From Microbacterium sp. 2FI (GTDB taxonomy: Bacteria > Actinomycetota > Actinomycetes > Actinomycetales > Microbacteriaceae), in assembly GCF_005502885.1 (NCBI RefSeq), contig NZ_SCMR01000011.1:1-64000 (forward strand): a stretch of DNA of 64,000 bases, read 5' to 3'. Numbering within the stretch: the first letter of the stretch is position 1; each line of letters begins with the position of its first letter. A program made the position numbers and the translations under genes. Below, piece after piece: positions 34,990 to 43,572 of this stretch. A model generated the notes under the pieces. The model saw nothing but the letters and a program-made list of their open reading frames with translations. It was not told where the DNA came from and ran no database searches.

Positions 34990-35807
34990 CCGCCGCTGCG
35001 GATGCGCTCGTCGTCACCGATCTGCGGGTCGAGTTCGACGGCTTCGTCGCGGTCGGCGGCGTCTCATTCGACGCCCACCCGGGCGAGGTGAGGTTCCTCA
35101 TCGGCCCGAACGGCGCCGGCAAGACGACCTGCATCGACGCCATCACGGGTCTGTCGAAAGGCACCGGCTCGGTGACGCTCGGCGACCAGGAGCTCTTGGG
35201 GCGACCGGTCAACAAGATCGTCCGCCTCGGCGTCGGCCGCACCTTCCAGACCGCGAGCGTCTTCGAGCAGCTCACCGTGCTGCAGAATCTCGACATCGCG
35301 GCGGGGCTCCACCGCTCGGCGCTGTCGCTCCTGCGCGCTCGCCGCGGGGTCGATCCGTCGATCGAGACCGCGCTGGAGGAGACGGGCCTGAGCGCCGAGC
35401 GCGCGACGCCCGCCGGCATCCTGTCGCACGGACAGAAGCAGTGGCTCGAGATCGCGATGATGCTCGTGCAGGGCCCCCGCGCGCTGCTGCTCGACGAACC
35501 CGTCGCCGGGATGAGCCAGGACGAGCGGACGGCGACGGGTGAGCTGCTGCAGCGCATCGCCGAGCGCCGGATCGTGCTGGTGGTCGAGCACGACATGGAC
35601 TTCATGCGCCGCTACGCCTCGCGCGTCACAGTGCTGCACCAGGGCAAGGTGCTCTCGGAGGGCGCGGTCGCCCAGGTGCAGGCCGACCCGAAGGTGCAGG
35701 AGGTCTACCTCGGCACCGCCGGGGCGGCGACGACCACCGGCATGCTCGCCGTGGCCGAGTCGACGCCCGCGATGACGGATGCCGCTACCCAGGGAAACGG
35801 GGCCTGA
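34986..35807 (+). CDS. urtD: Urea ABC transporter ATPase UrtD
   Basis: A 273-residue ABC ATPase. Walker A is GPNGAGKTT near residue 39, the signature is LSHGQKQWLEIAMML (the LSHGQ variant typical of UrtD), Walker B is ALLLDEPVAGM and the switch His is in VVEHDMDF. The C-terminal 30 residues (after VYLGTAG) are an Ala/Thr-rich extension of unknown role. GTG start inside the end of urtC. Confidence 0.92.
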   Translation: MTAAADALVVTDLRVEFDGFVAVGGVSFDAHPGEVRFLIGPNGAGKTTCIDAITGLSKGTGSVTLGDQELLGRPVNKIVRLGVGRTFQTASVFEQLTVLQNLDIAAGLHRSALSLLRARRGVDPSIETALEETGLSAERATPAGILSHGQKQWLEIAMMLVQGPRALLLDEPVAGMSQDERTATGELLQRIAERRIVLVVEHDMDFMRRYASRVTVLHQGKVLSEGAVAQVQADPKVQEVYLGTAGAATTTGMLAVAESTPAMTDAATQGNGA

Positions 35808-35808
35808 G

Positions 35809-36495
35809 ATGCTCGAGCTGAACGAAATCCAGGCCGGCTACGGCCGCACGCTCGTGCTGCACGGCGTCACGCTGCCGCGCTCCGATACGGTGGTGGCCGT
35901 CCTCGGCCACAACGGTGCGGGAAAGTCGACGCTTCTGCGCGTCGCGATCGGGCTCATCAAGCCGCGCAGCGGCCAGGTGATCTTCCAGGGCGAGGATGTC
36001 ACGTCGCTCCCGCCCAACAAGCGCGTCGCACGCGGAATGGCCTACGTGCCGCAGGGGCAGCAGTCGTTCGGTCAGCTGACGACGATGGAGAACCTGCAGC
36101 TCGTCGCCGACGGCCGCAGACGCGGCAAGGCGCTCATCGAGCAGCAGCTGACGCGCTTCCCCGCACTCGAGAAGTTCGCCACCCGCAAGGCCGGTCTCCT
36201 CTCGGGCGGCCAGCGGCAGCAGCTCGCGATCGCGCGAGCCCTCATCACCGAGCCCAAGCTCCTGATCCTCGACGAGCCGACCGAGGGCATCCAGCCGACG
36301 ATCGTCGCCGAGATCGAGCACACCGTGATGCAGCTCGCGAGCGAGGGGCTGTCGGTGCTGCTCGTCGAGCAGCACATCGGGTTCGCGCTGGAGGCCGCCG
36401 ACAAGTACCTCGTACTCGCGAGCGGCTTCGCATCGAGCACCGGGGAGGGTGGGGCATCCGCCGCAGAGAACGTGCGCATGGCCATGGCTATCTGA
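35809..36495 (+). CDS. urtE: Urea ABC transporter ATPase UrtE
   Basis: A 228-residue ABC ATPase of the LivF type. It starts MLELNEIQAGYGRTLVLHGV; Walker A is GHNGAGKST, the signature LSGGQRQQLAIARAL and Walker B LLILDEPTEGIQPTIV, the last stretch being strongly UrtE-like. The ATG at 35809 lies one base after the urtD stop. It ends the urt operon; the next gene starts 89 bp later. Confidence 0.92.
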   Translation: MLELNEIQAGYGRTLVLHGVTLPRSDTVVAVLGHNGAGKSTLLRVAIGLIKPRSGQVIFQGEDVTSLPPNKRVARGMAYVPQGQQSFGQLTTMENLQLVADGRRRGKALIEQQLTRFPALEKFATRKAGLLSGGQRQQLAIARALITEPKLLILDEPTEGIQPTIVAEIEHTVMQLASEGLSVLLVEQHIGFALEAADKYLVLASGFASSTGEGGASAAENVRMAMAI

Positions 36496-36584
36496 TCTGT
36501 CGCGAGGTCTTCTCTCGCCGCAACGCGGCTGTAACACGGTGCGTCCACAATGGTGCGCACGCGTGGGACGCGAGGAGTGCGACG

Positions 36585-38297
36585 GTGACGAGGGCAGACA
36601 ACGCGCGGGCAGCCGCCGAGGACAGCCTCGAGGACTATGCCTTCCGCTACGTTCCGCGCTCGTTTCGGCGCTGGAGCGCCGGCGCGGTCGGGGTGACCGC
36701 GCTCGGCTCGATCGCCTTCCTCGCCGACTTCTCGATCGGCGCCTCGATCGGCATCGAGCACGGCACGAACAACGCCGTGCTCGGCATCCTGCTCGCGTCC
36801 GTGACGATCTTCCTCGTCGGGCTTCCGATCGCCTACTACGCCGCTCGCTACAACCTCGACCTCGATCTCATCGCCCGCGGCTCGGGGTTCGGCTACTACG
36901 GGTCGTCGATCACGACCGTGATCTTCGCGATCTTCACGTGCATCTTCTTCGCACTGGAGGGGGCGATCATGGCGCAGGGGATCCAGGTGGCCACCGGCAT
37001 CCCGCTTCCCATCGGCTATCTCATCTCCACGGTCGTCGTGATCCCCATCGTGATCTACGGGATGCGAGCGCTCGAGCGACTGCAGTTCTGGACGACGCCG
37101 CTGTGGCTCGCACTCGCGCTGCTTCCGCTGCTGTGGGTCATCGTCTCGGATCCCGACGCGGTCGCCGCCTTCGTCGCCTACACCGGCAACACCGACGGCG
37201 CCCTCGACTTCGGCGCCGTGGTGGCCAGCGCCGCGGTGTGCTTCGCCCTCACACCGCAGCTCGCCGAGCAGATCGACGTGATCCGCGCCATGCCGCCCCG
37301 AACGCGCGCGAACGCCCGCTCATGGTGGACGTCGCTGCTGTTCGCCGGTCCCGGGTGGGTGCTGTTCAGCGGACTCAAGCAGGTCGCCGGCGTCTTCCTC
37401 GCCGTCTACCTCTTCACGCGCGTCGATCCCGACCTCGCCGCGCGCGCGACCGAGCCGGTGCTGCAGTTCGTCGGACTGTACTCGTCGATGATGCCCGAGT
37501 GGCTGGCGATCGGGCTCGCGCTCATCCTCGTCGTGATCGCGCAGGTGAAGATCAACGTCACCAACGCCTATTCGGGCTCGCTCGCGTGGTCGAACGTCTA
37601 CACGCGGCTCACGAAGACCTACCCCGGGCGCTCGGTGTTCGTGTTCTTCAACCTCGCGATCGCGCTGGGGCTGATGTGGATGGACGTCTTCAGCCTGATC
37701 GCCTTCGTGCTCAGCCTCTACGCGAACGTCGTGATGGCGTGGCTCGTGACGATCGCCGCCGACATCGCGATCAACAAGTACCTGCTGCGGCTCTCGCCGA
37801 TCTTCCCCGAGTTCCGCCGGGGCATGCTCCACGACTGGAACCCGGTGGGCCTCGTCTCGGTGGGGCTCGCGTCGGTGCTCTCGCTCGCGGCTTTCGGAGG
37901 CGCCTTCGGCGAGGAGGTCAGGCCGTACTCCGTCCTGATCGCGATCGGCGTGGCTCTCGTCGTCACACCGCTCATGGCGATCATCACGGGCGGGCGTTTC
38001 TATCTGCGTCGCCGGAGCGACGGCATCCCCTCGCCGATGTTCGACGCCGACGGCAACCCGTCGGGTGAGCGACTTCGCTGCCATGTCACCGGCTACACGT
38101 TCGAGCGCCCGGATATGCTGGCGTCGGCGGAGCGCGGCCCGCACGGAGAGCTCCAGTTCGTCTCGTCGCTCGCGCTCACGCTCGATGCATCCGACCGGTA
38201 CGTCCTGCCGCCCGAGCCCAAGCCGGTGCGGCGAAGGGCGGCGAAGCGGGAGGTGCGGGTGGTGGGGAGTCGCATCGCGAGAGGAGAAGGCGGATGA
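36585..38297 (+). CDS. NCS1-family purine/cytosine-type permease
   Basis: A 570-residue inner-membrane transporter with 12 hydrophobic segments in residues 30-470, then a hydrophilic tail of about 100 residues with two basic clusters (KPVRRRAAKREVR) that is not part of the usual fold. The NCS1 features are the FLADFSIGASIGIEHGTNNAVLGIL opening, FGYYGSSIT in helix three and the NVTNAYSGSLAWSNVYTR substrate region in helix eight. Substrates of the family are nucleobases, allantoin or hydantoins; being downstream of urea genes, a nitrogen compound is plausible. GTG start with GAGGAG eight bases upstream. Confidence 0.82.
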   Translation: MTRADNARAAAEDSLEDYAFRYVPRSFRRWSAGAVGVTALGSIAFLADFSIGASIGIEHGTNNAVLGILLASVTIFLVGLPIAYYAARYNLDLDLIARGSGFGYYGSSITTVIFAIFTCIFFALEGAIMAQGIQVATGIPLPIGYLISTVVVIPIVIYGMRALERLQFWTTPLWLALALLPLLWVIVSDPDAVAAFVAYTGNTDGALDFGAVVASAAVCFALTPQLAEQIDVIRAMPPRTRANARSWWTSLLFAGPGWVLFSGLKQVAGVFLAVYLFTRVDPDLAARATEPVLQFVGLYSSMMPEWLAIGLALILVVIAQVKINVTNAYSGSLAWSNVYTRLTKTYPGRSVFVFFNLAIALGLMWMDVFSLIAFVLSLYANVVMAWLVTIAADIAINKYLLRLSPIFPEFRRGMLHDWNPVGLVSVGLASVLSLAAFGGAFGEEVRPYSVLIAIGVALVVTPLMAIITGGRFYLRRRSDGIPSPMFDADGNPSGERLRCHVTGYTFERPDMLASAERGPHGELQFVSSLALTLDASDRYVLPPEPKPVRRRAAKREVRVVGSRIARGEGG

Positions 38298-38863
38298 CCG
38301 CTGAGCCGGTGGACACACCCACCGCGATCCTCCAGAGCGCGGCGGCGGCGCTGCGCGAGACCACCTTCGACGACATCTCGTACCGATCGCTGGGTGATGC
38401 GGTCGGCGTTTCCGAGCGCACCGTCTACCGCCAGTTCCCGACCCGGTCGCACCTCCTCGAGGGGCTCGCCCAGTGGATCGAGCAGGCCGAGTTCCCGTTG
38501 CCGGCGTTCGTCACCATCCCCGAGTTCCGTGCCGCGGCACGCGACCGATTCGGCGCCTTCGATGCGTCACCGGCCTTCGCCTTCGTGTGCGCTCGCGCGG
38601 CATCCATCTCTCCCACGGTCGAATCGGAATCGACATTCCTGACCCGCGCGATCGACGGGATGCTGGAGACGGAGTACCCGACGGTCAACGCACGCGATCG
38701 CCGGCGCGTCGCCGCGACGATCCGGTACTTCGCCTCCGCGCAGTTCTGGGCGCGCATGCGCACCGGCTTCGAGATGAGCGCCCCGGAGATCTCGGACGTC
38801 TTCGATCGCACGGTGGGGCTCGCCGTCAGCGGTCTGCCCACTCCGTCGCGGGCGCCGAGATGA
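38294..38863 (+). CDS. TetR-family regulator (first of tandem pair)
   Basis: A 189-residue regulator. HTH spans about residues 28-47: YRSLGDAVGVSERTVYRQFPTRSHLLEG. The C-terminal helical domain is of unknown ligand type. The ATG overlaps the permease stop by four bases. It shares the ERT(V/I)(Y/F)R-TRxxLL-WIE pattern with the next gene product, so the two look like a tandem duplication that has diverged. Confidence 0.85.
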   Translation: MTAEPVDTPTAILQSAAAALRETTFDDISYRSLGDAVGVSERTVYRQFPTRSHLLEGLAQWIEQAEFPLPAFVTIPEFRAAARDRFGAFDASPAFAFVCARAASISPTVESESTFLTRAIDGMLETEYPTVNARDRRRVAATIRYFASAQFWARMRTGFEMSAPEISDVFDRTVGLAVSGLPTPSRAPR

Positions 38864-39456
38864 GCGCGCAGGCGCCGGGTCTCGCATCCGAGATCAGCGA
38901 CACCGCCCCGAATCGCACGCAGGAGGCGATTCTCGCAGCGTACGCCGAGCTGATCGAAGAGCTCGGCACCGACGACGTCTCGTTCCGGCTCATCGCGCGA
39001 CGGGCGGGCATCGGCGAGCGCACGATCTTCCGCAACTACGCCACCCGCGTCGACCTTCTGCTCGCTACGGCCGCCTGGATCGAGCGCAGCATCTTCACTC
39101 GGCCGGAATCCTCGTCCGTCTTCGACATCCCCCTCGCGATCCGCGAGGCGATGGCGGCGTACGACCGCCGGCCCGAGCTCGCCCACGTCGTCGCCGAGAC
39201 CTCGATGCGCGGCGTCAGCGGCGCCGCGCCGTCGCCCACCCGTGACTCTCTCTCCGCGATGCTCGCACGCGAGGCGCCGTCGCTGCCCGAGGGTGAGCGC
39301 GTCTCGATCGTGGCGGCGCTGTCGCACCTGGACTCCGCTGCGACCTGGGTGACGCTGCGCCGCGAGCTGCACATGGACGGGCGAGACATCGCCGACGCGG
39401 CAGGGTGGGCGGCCGAAGCGGTGCTCGACCCGATCCGGGGGCGCGTCGCCTCGTGA
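38860..39456 (+). CDS. TetR-family regulator (second of tandem pair)
   Basis: A 198-residue TetR regulator with HTH around residues 42-62 (FRLIARRAGIGERTIFRNYATRVDLLLA). It overlaps its predecessor (ATGA) and its successor (GTGA). The ligand domains of the two regulators differ more than their HTHs, so they may sense different compounds or heterodimerise. Which promoters they bind is unknown; the 89-bp gap before the permease is the obvious candidate. Confidence 0.85.
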   Translation: MSAQAPGLASEISDTAPNRTQEAILAAYAELIEELGTDDVSFRLIARRAGIGERTIFRNYATRVDLLLATAAWIERSIFTRPESSSVFDIPLAIREAMAAYDRRPELAHVVAETSMRGVSGAAPSPTRDSLSAMLAREAPSLPEGERVSIVAALSHLDSAATWVTLRRELHMDGRDIADAAGWAAEAVLDPIRGRVAS

Positions 39457-40700
39457 CCGACGCGGTCGAAGCCCGCGGCTGGCGGGGGCTGATCGGCTCG
39501 ATCCGACTCGGCCAGATCGTCATCACGGTCGTGCTGATCGTCGTGGGGACTGTTCGGGCCATCGGCGACGGCACGCCGTGGCCCGGGGTGGTCGCCGTCG
39601 CGGCGGTGTTCGCCGGCTGGTACTTCGGCGGGCTGCGGCTGGTCGACCGCGCCCGCGACCCGGCGCTCGCGACATGGTGGCTCCTCGGGCTCGCCCTGAT
39701 CTGGATCGGTGCCGTGGCCGTCTCGCCCGAGTTCGTGTGGCTCGCCTTCCCGCTGTGGCTGCTCGCCGGGTTCGTGCTGCGGCTGCGGTGGGCGGTGCCG
39801 TTCAGCATCCTCGTCTTCGTCGTGGTCGTCGCAGCGCCCCTCATCCACACCGGCACGACGACGTATGCGAACGTCATCGGGCCGCTCATCGGCGGCGTCT
39901 TCGCCCTCGGGATCTCGCGCGGCTACCTCGAGCTCGTCCGCGACGGCGAGGAGCGTCGCCGGCTGATCGCGTCGCTCGTGGCGACGCAGGCCCAGATGGC
40001 CGAGCTGCAGGACGAGCTCGCCCGAACTCAGCGCGACTCCGGAGCCGGTGTCGAGCGCACACGCCTCTCGCGCGACATCCACGACACGGTCGCCCAGAGC
40101 CTGTCGTCGATCGGATTGATCGCCGGCGGCGCACGGGCGCGCGGCGAAGACGCCGACGGGGACGGGGACGGGGACGTGACGGATCGCGCACTCGATCAGA
40201 TTCAAGCGCTGGCACGCGAAGGGCTCGGCGACACGCGCCGGATCGTCGACGCGCTGACTCCCGCCGAGCTCGAGGGGTCGGCGCTCGGCGACGCCCTGCG
40301 ACGGATGCTGTCGCGTCTCGCTGACGAGACCGGCATGCGCACCGACCTCCACGTCGACGAGACGGTGCCGGCGCTTCCCGTCGCCGTCGAGGTCGCCCTG
40401 CTGCGCACCGCGCAGTCAGCGCTCGCGAACGTGCGGGAGCACGCGGGCGCCGAGCGCGTCGTGGTCAGCCTCGTCGACGCGGGATCGACGGTGCGTCTCG
40501 ACGTCGTCGACGACGGCGCGGGCTTCGATCTGGAGCGCTGGGACTCGGCATCCACCCGTCGCCCCGCCGGCGGATACGGACTGCGTGCGATGCGTGCCCG
40601 CCTTCGAGAACTCGGAGGCGGCCTCGACATCGAGAGCACACCTGGTGCGGGGACGGCTCTGTCGGCATCCCTCCCGCTCGGCGGAACCGGAGGCGCGTGA
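39453..40700 (+). CDS. NarL/DegS-type sensor histidine kinase
   Basis: A 415-residue membrane kinase. Six hydrophobic segments fill residues 10-155, without a large extracytoplasmic loop, suggesting a membrane-embedded signal. A coiled linker follows, then the HisKA_3 box LSRDIHDTVAQSLSSIGLI with the phospho-accepting His near residue 210. The HATPase_c domain has LANVREHAGAERVVVSLVD (N box), DDGAGFD (G1) and GYGLRAMRARLRELGG (G2). GTG start overlaps the TetR stop. Its partner is encoded next. Confidence 0.88.
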   Translation: MTDAVEARGWRGLIGSIRLGQIVITVVLIVVGTVRAIGDGTPWPGVVAVAAVFAGWYFGGLRLVDRARDPALATWWLLGLALIWIGAVAVSPEFVWLAFPLWLLAGFVLRLRWAVPFSILVFVVVVAAPLIHTGTTTYANVIGPLIGGVFALGISRGYLELVRDGEERRRLIASLVATQAQMAELQDELARTQRDSGAGVERTRLSRDIHDTVAQSLSSIGLIAGGARARGEDADGDGDGDVTDRALDQIQALAREGLGDTRRIVDALTPAELEGSALGDALRRMLSRLADETGMRTDLHVDETVPALPVAVEVALLRTAQSALANVREHAGAERVVVSLVDAGSTVRLDVVDDGAGFDLERWDSASTRRPAGGYGLRAMRARLRELGGGLDIESTPGAGTALSASLPLGGTGGA

Positions 40701-41323
40701 TGACCGTGCTGCGCGTGCTGCTGGTCGACGACCACCCGATCGTCCGCGCCGGACTCCGGTCGCTGTTCGTCGGTCACGACGCCGTCGAGGTCGTCGGCGA
40801 GGCGGCGACCGGCGAGGAGGCGGTGCTGCTGGCGTCCCACCTGCGACCCGACGTCGTGCTGTGCGACCTGCGTCTGGGCGCGGGGATGGACGGCGTGCAG
40901 ACGACCGCGGCGCTGCGCGCCCTCGACCCGGCGCCGGCCGTCATCATCCTGACGACGTTCGATCGGGATGCCGAGATCCTCGGTGCGATCGAGGCCGGCG
41001 CTTCGGGCTTCCTGCTCAAGGATGTCGCTCCGGAGGTGATCGTGCGCTCGATCGCGCAGGCGGCCGCGGGCGAGCTCGTCCTGACGCCCGAACTGACCGA
41101 CCGCGTGGTGCGGGTCATGCGCGCGCCGCGGGTGCGGCTCACCGAGCGCGAGCGCGATGTGCTGCGGCTCCTCGACACCGGCGCTTCGAACAAGCAGATC
41201 GCCACCGCCCTGTTCGTCAGCGAAGCGACCGTGAAGACCCATCTCGTGCACCTCTTCGACAAGCTCGCGGTCGACAGCAGATCCCGAGCGGTCGCCCTCG
41301 CCCGCGAGACCGGCCTGCTCTGA
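40700..41323 (+). CDS. LuxR/NarL-family response regulator
   Basis: A 207-residue regulator. The receiver has the acid pocket LLVDDHP, the phospho-acceptor Asp near residue 54 (VLCDLRLG), TTFDRD and Lys near 106 (LLKDV). The C-terminal LuxR HTH (about 142-200) reads LTERERDVLRLLDTGASNKQIATALFVSEATVKTHLVHLF. The ATG overlaps the kinase stop by one base (TGATG), with GGAGGCG upstream. Targets are unknown but may include the next gene (DUF2871) or the permease operon. Confidence 0.9.
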   Translation: MTVLRVLLVDDHPIVRAGLRSLFVGHDAVEVVGEAATGEEAVLLASHLRPDVVLCDLRLGAGMDGVQTTAALRALDPAPAVIILTTFDRDAEILGAIEAGASGFLLKDVAPEVIVRSIAQAAAGELVLTPELTDRVVRVMRAPRVRLTERERDVLRLLDTGASNKQIATALFVSEATVKTHLVHLFDKLAVDSRSRAVALARETGLL

Positions 41324-41339
41324 GGCGAGAGGTCACATC

Positions 41340-41355
41340 TCAACCCTTCGGTTGA
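41340..41355 (+). terminator. Short hairpin after response regulator
   Basis: TCAACC and GGTTGA form a perfect 6-bp stem with the tetraloop CTTC, 17 bases after the response-regulator stop. It may end the permease-TetR-kinase-regulator transcript, or be a regulator site for the next gene. Short stem, no T-run. Confidence 0.35.
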
Positions 41356-41410
41356 TCTCCGTGCGCGGCGAAGCACTGAGGCTGGAGTGAGTCCTCGAAA
41401 GGAATCACCC

Positions 41411-41866
41411 ATGCGTCGCCTCTACTACTCCGCCTTCGCCTATATGGTCGGCGGTGTCCTGTCCGGTCTCTTCTATCGCGAGTTCACGAAGCTCAACGGC
41501 TTCCCCCCGGGCGAGTTCACCCAGCTCGGCCTCGCCCATACCCATCTGCTGACGCTCGGATTCATCGTGCTCGTGATCGTCCTTCTGCTCGAGCGGGCAT
41601 TCACACTGTCGCGCAGCCGGCTGTTCGGCTGGTTCTTCTGGGTCTACAACGCGGGCGTGATCCTCACCTCGGCCATGCTCGTCTGGCGCGGCAGTCTCAC
41701 GGTCCTCGGGCAGGAGTCGTCGAAGATGATCGCGGGCATCGCCGGGACGGGCCATATGCTGCTCACCGCCGGCATGGTCCTGCTCTTCCTCGCGCTCGGT
41801 CGGGCCATCGCCGCCGACCGCAGGGTCGAGGCGGCGCATCAGCCTGAACTCGTCGGCGCGAGCTGA
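41411..41866 (+). CDS. DUF2871 membrane protein
   Basis: A 151-residue protein with four hydrophobic helices, beginning MRRLYYSAFAYMVGGVLSGLFYREFTKLNGFPPGEFTQLGLAHTHLLTLG, a clear DUF2871 match. The conserved His residues in LAHTHLLTLGF and GTGHMLL resemble heme- or metal-binding membrane proteins of the NnrS/cytochrome-oxidase-like sort, but no activity is established. AAAGGA precedes the ATG. It lies 87 bases after the response regulator. Confidence 0.8.
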   Translation: MRRLYYSAFAYMVGGVLSGLFYREFTKLNGFPPGEFTQLGLAHTHLLTLGFIVLVIVLLLERAFTLSRSRLFGWFFWVYNAGVILTSAMLVWRGSLTVLGQESSKMIAGIAGTGHMLLTAGMVLLFLALGRAIAADRRVEAAHQPELVGAS

Positions 41867-41903
41867 TCGCCTGAGGTCGCCGCGATGCGGCAGGGTGGGA
41901 GGC

Positions 41904-42905
41904 ATGACCTCCTCCCCGCCGCTCGCGTGGTCGTGGCGGAACGTCGCTCACGGCGCGGTGCTGGCGCTGCCGGCGGCTGTCGTCTCGACGCTCGACCCGG
42001 CGCTGGGAGTGCCGCTCGCGGTGGGTGTGCTGCCCGCGGCGGCGTTGGGCCTCGGCAGCACGCGGCGTCAGCGCGCGATGGTCATGGTCGTCGGTGCCGT
42101 CGCCGCGGTGTCGATCCTGCTCGGGTCGCTCGTGGCATCGCTGCCGGTTCTCGCGGTCGTGCTCGTCTTCGTCCTGTGCGTCGCGGTCGCGCTGTTCGCC
42201 GCGAACCCGGCACATCGCCTTGCACCGCTCGCCCTCATGCTGGGGCTGCCGCTGTACGGCGCCGGGCTGTCGGAGTCGCCGTGGACGGCAGGCGCCGCTG
42301 CGGCGCTGCTGATCACGGCGGGATCGGTGTACGGGTGGTTGGTCTCGCTCGCGTGGCCGGCGGCGGATACGGCCGCGCGACCCCCGCGCCCGGCTGCTCC
42401 TCGCTCCGTGATGCTGCAGTACGGCATCCAGATCGGGCTCGCCGGTGCGACCGCCGCCGCGATCGGCTTCGCTCTCGGGGTGGATCATCCGGGGTGGGCC
42501 TGCATGGCGGCGCTGCTGGTGAGCCGACCGGATCGCGGGCAGCTCGACGCGCGCGCTTGGGGCCGCTCCGCCTCGGTGGTCGCGGGTGCTCTGGTCGCGT
42601 GCGCGATCGCCCTCGCGCCACTCGGTGACATCGCGATCGCGCTCATCATCCTCGCGACGCTCGCCGCTGCGACCGGGACCGCCGGCAGCCGCTGGTACGT
42701 CTTCCCGTTCTTCTCGACCGTGATCGTGCTGTCGATGCTGCTGCTGGGTGAGACCGAGACCCCCGCGCACTGGTTCCTCGAGCGGGTGGCGATGACGCTG
42801 CTCGGTGTTGCGCTGGCACTGGCGGCCGCGTGGATCGTCAGTCTCGCTCGGGGGCGAGGTACACGAGCGCCTCCACCGACTCGTCGCGCAGGTGGAACCG
42901 GATGA
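41904..42905 (+). CDS. FUSC-family membrane protein
   Basis: A 333-residue protein with two sets of about five hydrophobic helices (residues 10-145 and 175-320) joined by a Pro-rich hydrophilic linker, the duplicated layout of FUSC (fusaric-acid-resistance/aromatic-acid-exporter-like) proteins; GVDHPGWACMAALLVSRPDRGQ in the second half is the typical FUSC motif. It would export aromatic acids or drugs, substrate unknown. Its last 68 bases overlap the end of the opposite-strand gene at 42838. Confidence 0.78.
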   Translation: MTSSPPLAWSWRNVAHGAVLALPAAVVSTLDPALGVPLAVGVLPAAALGLGSTRRQRAMVMVVGAVAAVSILLGSLVASLPVLAVVLVFVLCVAVALFAANPAHRLAPLALMLGLPLYGAGLSESPWTAGAAAALLITAGSVYGWLVSLAWPAADTAARPPRPAAPRSVMLQYGIQIGLAGATAAAIGFALGVDHPGWACMAALLVSRPDRGQLDARAWGRSASVVAGALVACAIALAPLGDIAIALIILATLAAATGTAGSRWYVFPFFSTVIVLSMLLLGETETPAHWFLERVAMTLLGVALALAAAWIVSLARGRGTRAPPPTRRAGGTG

Positions 42906-43572
42906 CGCTGCCGACCGGGAGTCCGTCGCCGAAGTCGTAGGACGGCACGACCAGGACCTCGAGGTCGACCAGCAGGTCGGCTTCGGGCGGCGTGCACGTC
43001 GCTTCGAGAGCGCTGTGCGTCGAGCGTTCGATGAGGACGAGGCACGGATTGCCGTACGCATCCACGGCCGACCAGGGTTCGACCCCGAGGAACATTCCGT
43101 ACGACTGCAGTGTCGACACGTCGATGTCGTCGACCGCGTCCGCGGCGAGAGTCCGTGCTTGCGCGTCGGGCACCGACGCCGTCAACCCCAGGGTGGCGTC
43201 CGGCTGCGGGCCGAACAACGTCGTCACGCCGTACCCGAGCGCGACGATCGCCGCTCCCGCGCCGGCCAAGAGCAGGAGGCGGGCCGACCGCGTCGCGGCG
43301 ACCCGTGATGATCGCGGTGGGGGGCTCTCGGTCGCCGCTTCCCTTGCGACAGCGACGTCCGCGGCATCCGCCTCCGCATTGTCGTCAGGCGCAGCATCCG
43401 CCGGCGCACCCTCCTCTGCGACGAACCGACGACCTACCCGCTCGGCCTCGAGTTCGCTGAGACGAGCGAGCGCGGCAGGATCAGCGTCGATGTCGGCGGC
43501 GGGGCCGTACGCGCGGACCCGAAGATCCTCCAGTTCGTGCTCCAGCTCTTGGGGCATCGGCGTCGATTCCAT
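42838..43572 (-). CDS. Single-pass membrane protein, paralogue of neighbour
   Basis: A 244-residue protein: N-terminal acidic/helical cytosolic part (1-95), one membrane segment (about 98-118, RLLLLAGAGAAIVALGYGV) and an extracytoplasmic domain with two cysteines. That domain aligns with the preceding gene's product: YGMFLGVEPWSAVDAYGNPCLVLIER against FGTYRDIEVWSAENAHGSRCLIAVHR. Function unknown. ATG overlaps the upstream stop by one base. The promoter of the pair mirrors that of the sigma factor gene, so it is probably in the ECF regulon. Confidence 0.72.
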   Translation of the reverse strand: MESTPMPQELEHELEDLRVRAYGPAADIDADPAALARLSELEAERVGRRFVAEEGAPADAAPDDNAEADAADVAVAREAATESPPPRSSRVAATRSARLLLLAGAGAAIVALGYGVTTLFGPQPDATLGLTASVPDAQARTLAADAVDDIDVSTLQSYGMFLGVEPWSAVDAYGNPCLVLIERSTHSALEATCTPPEADLLVDLEVLVVPSYDFGDGLPVGSVIRFHLRDESVEALVYLAPERD

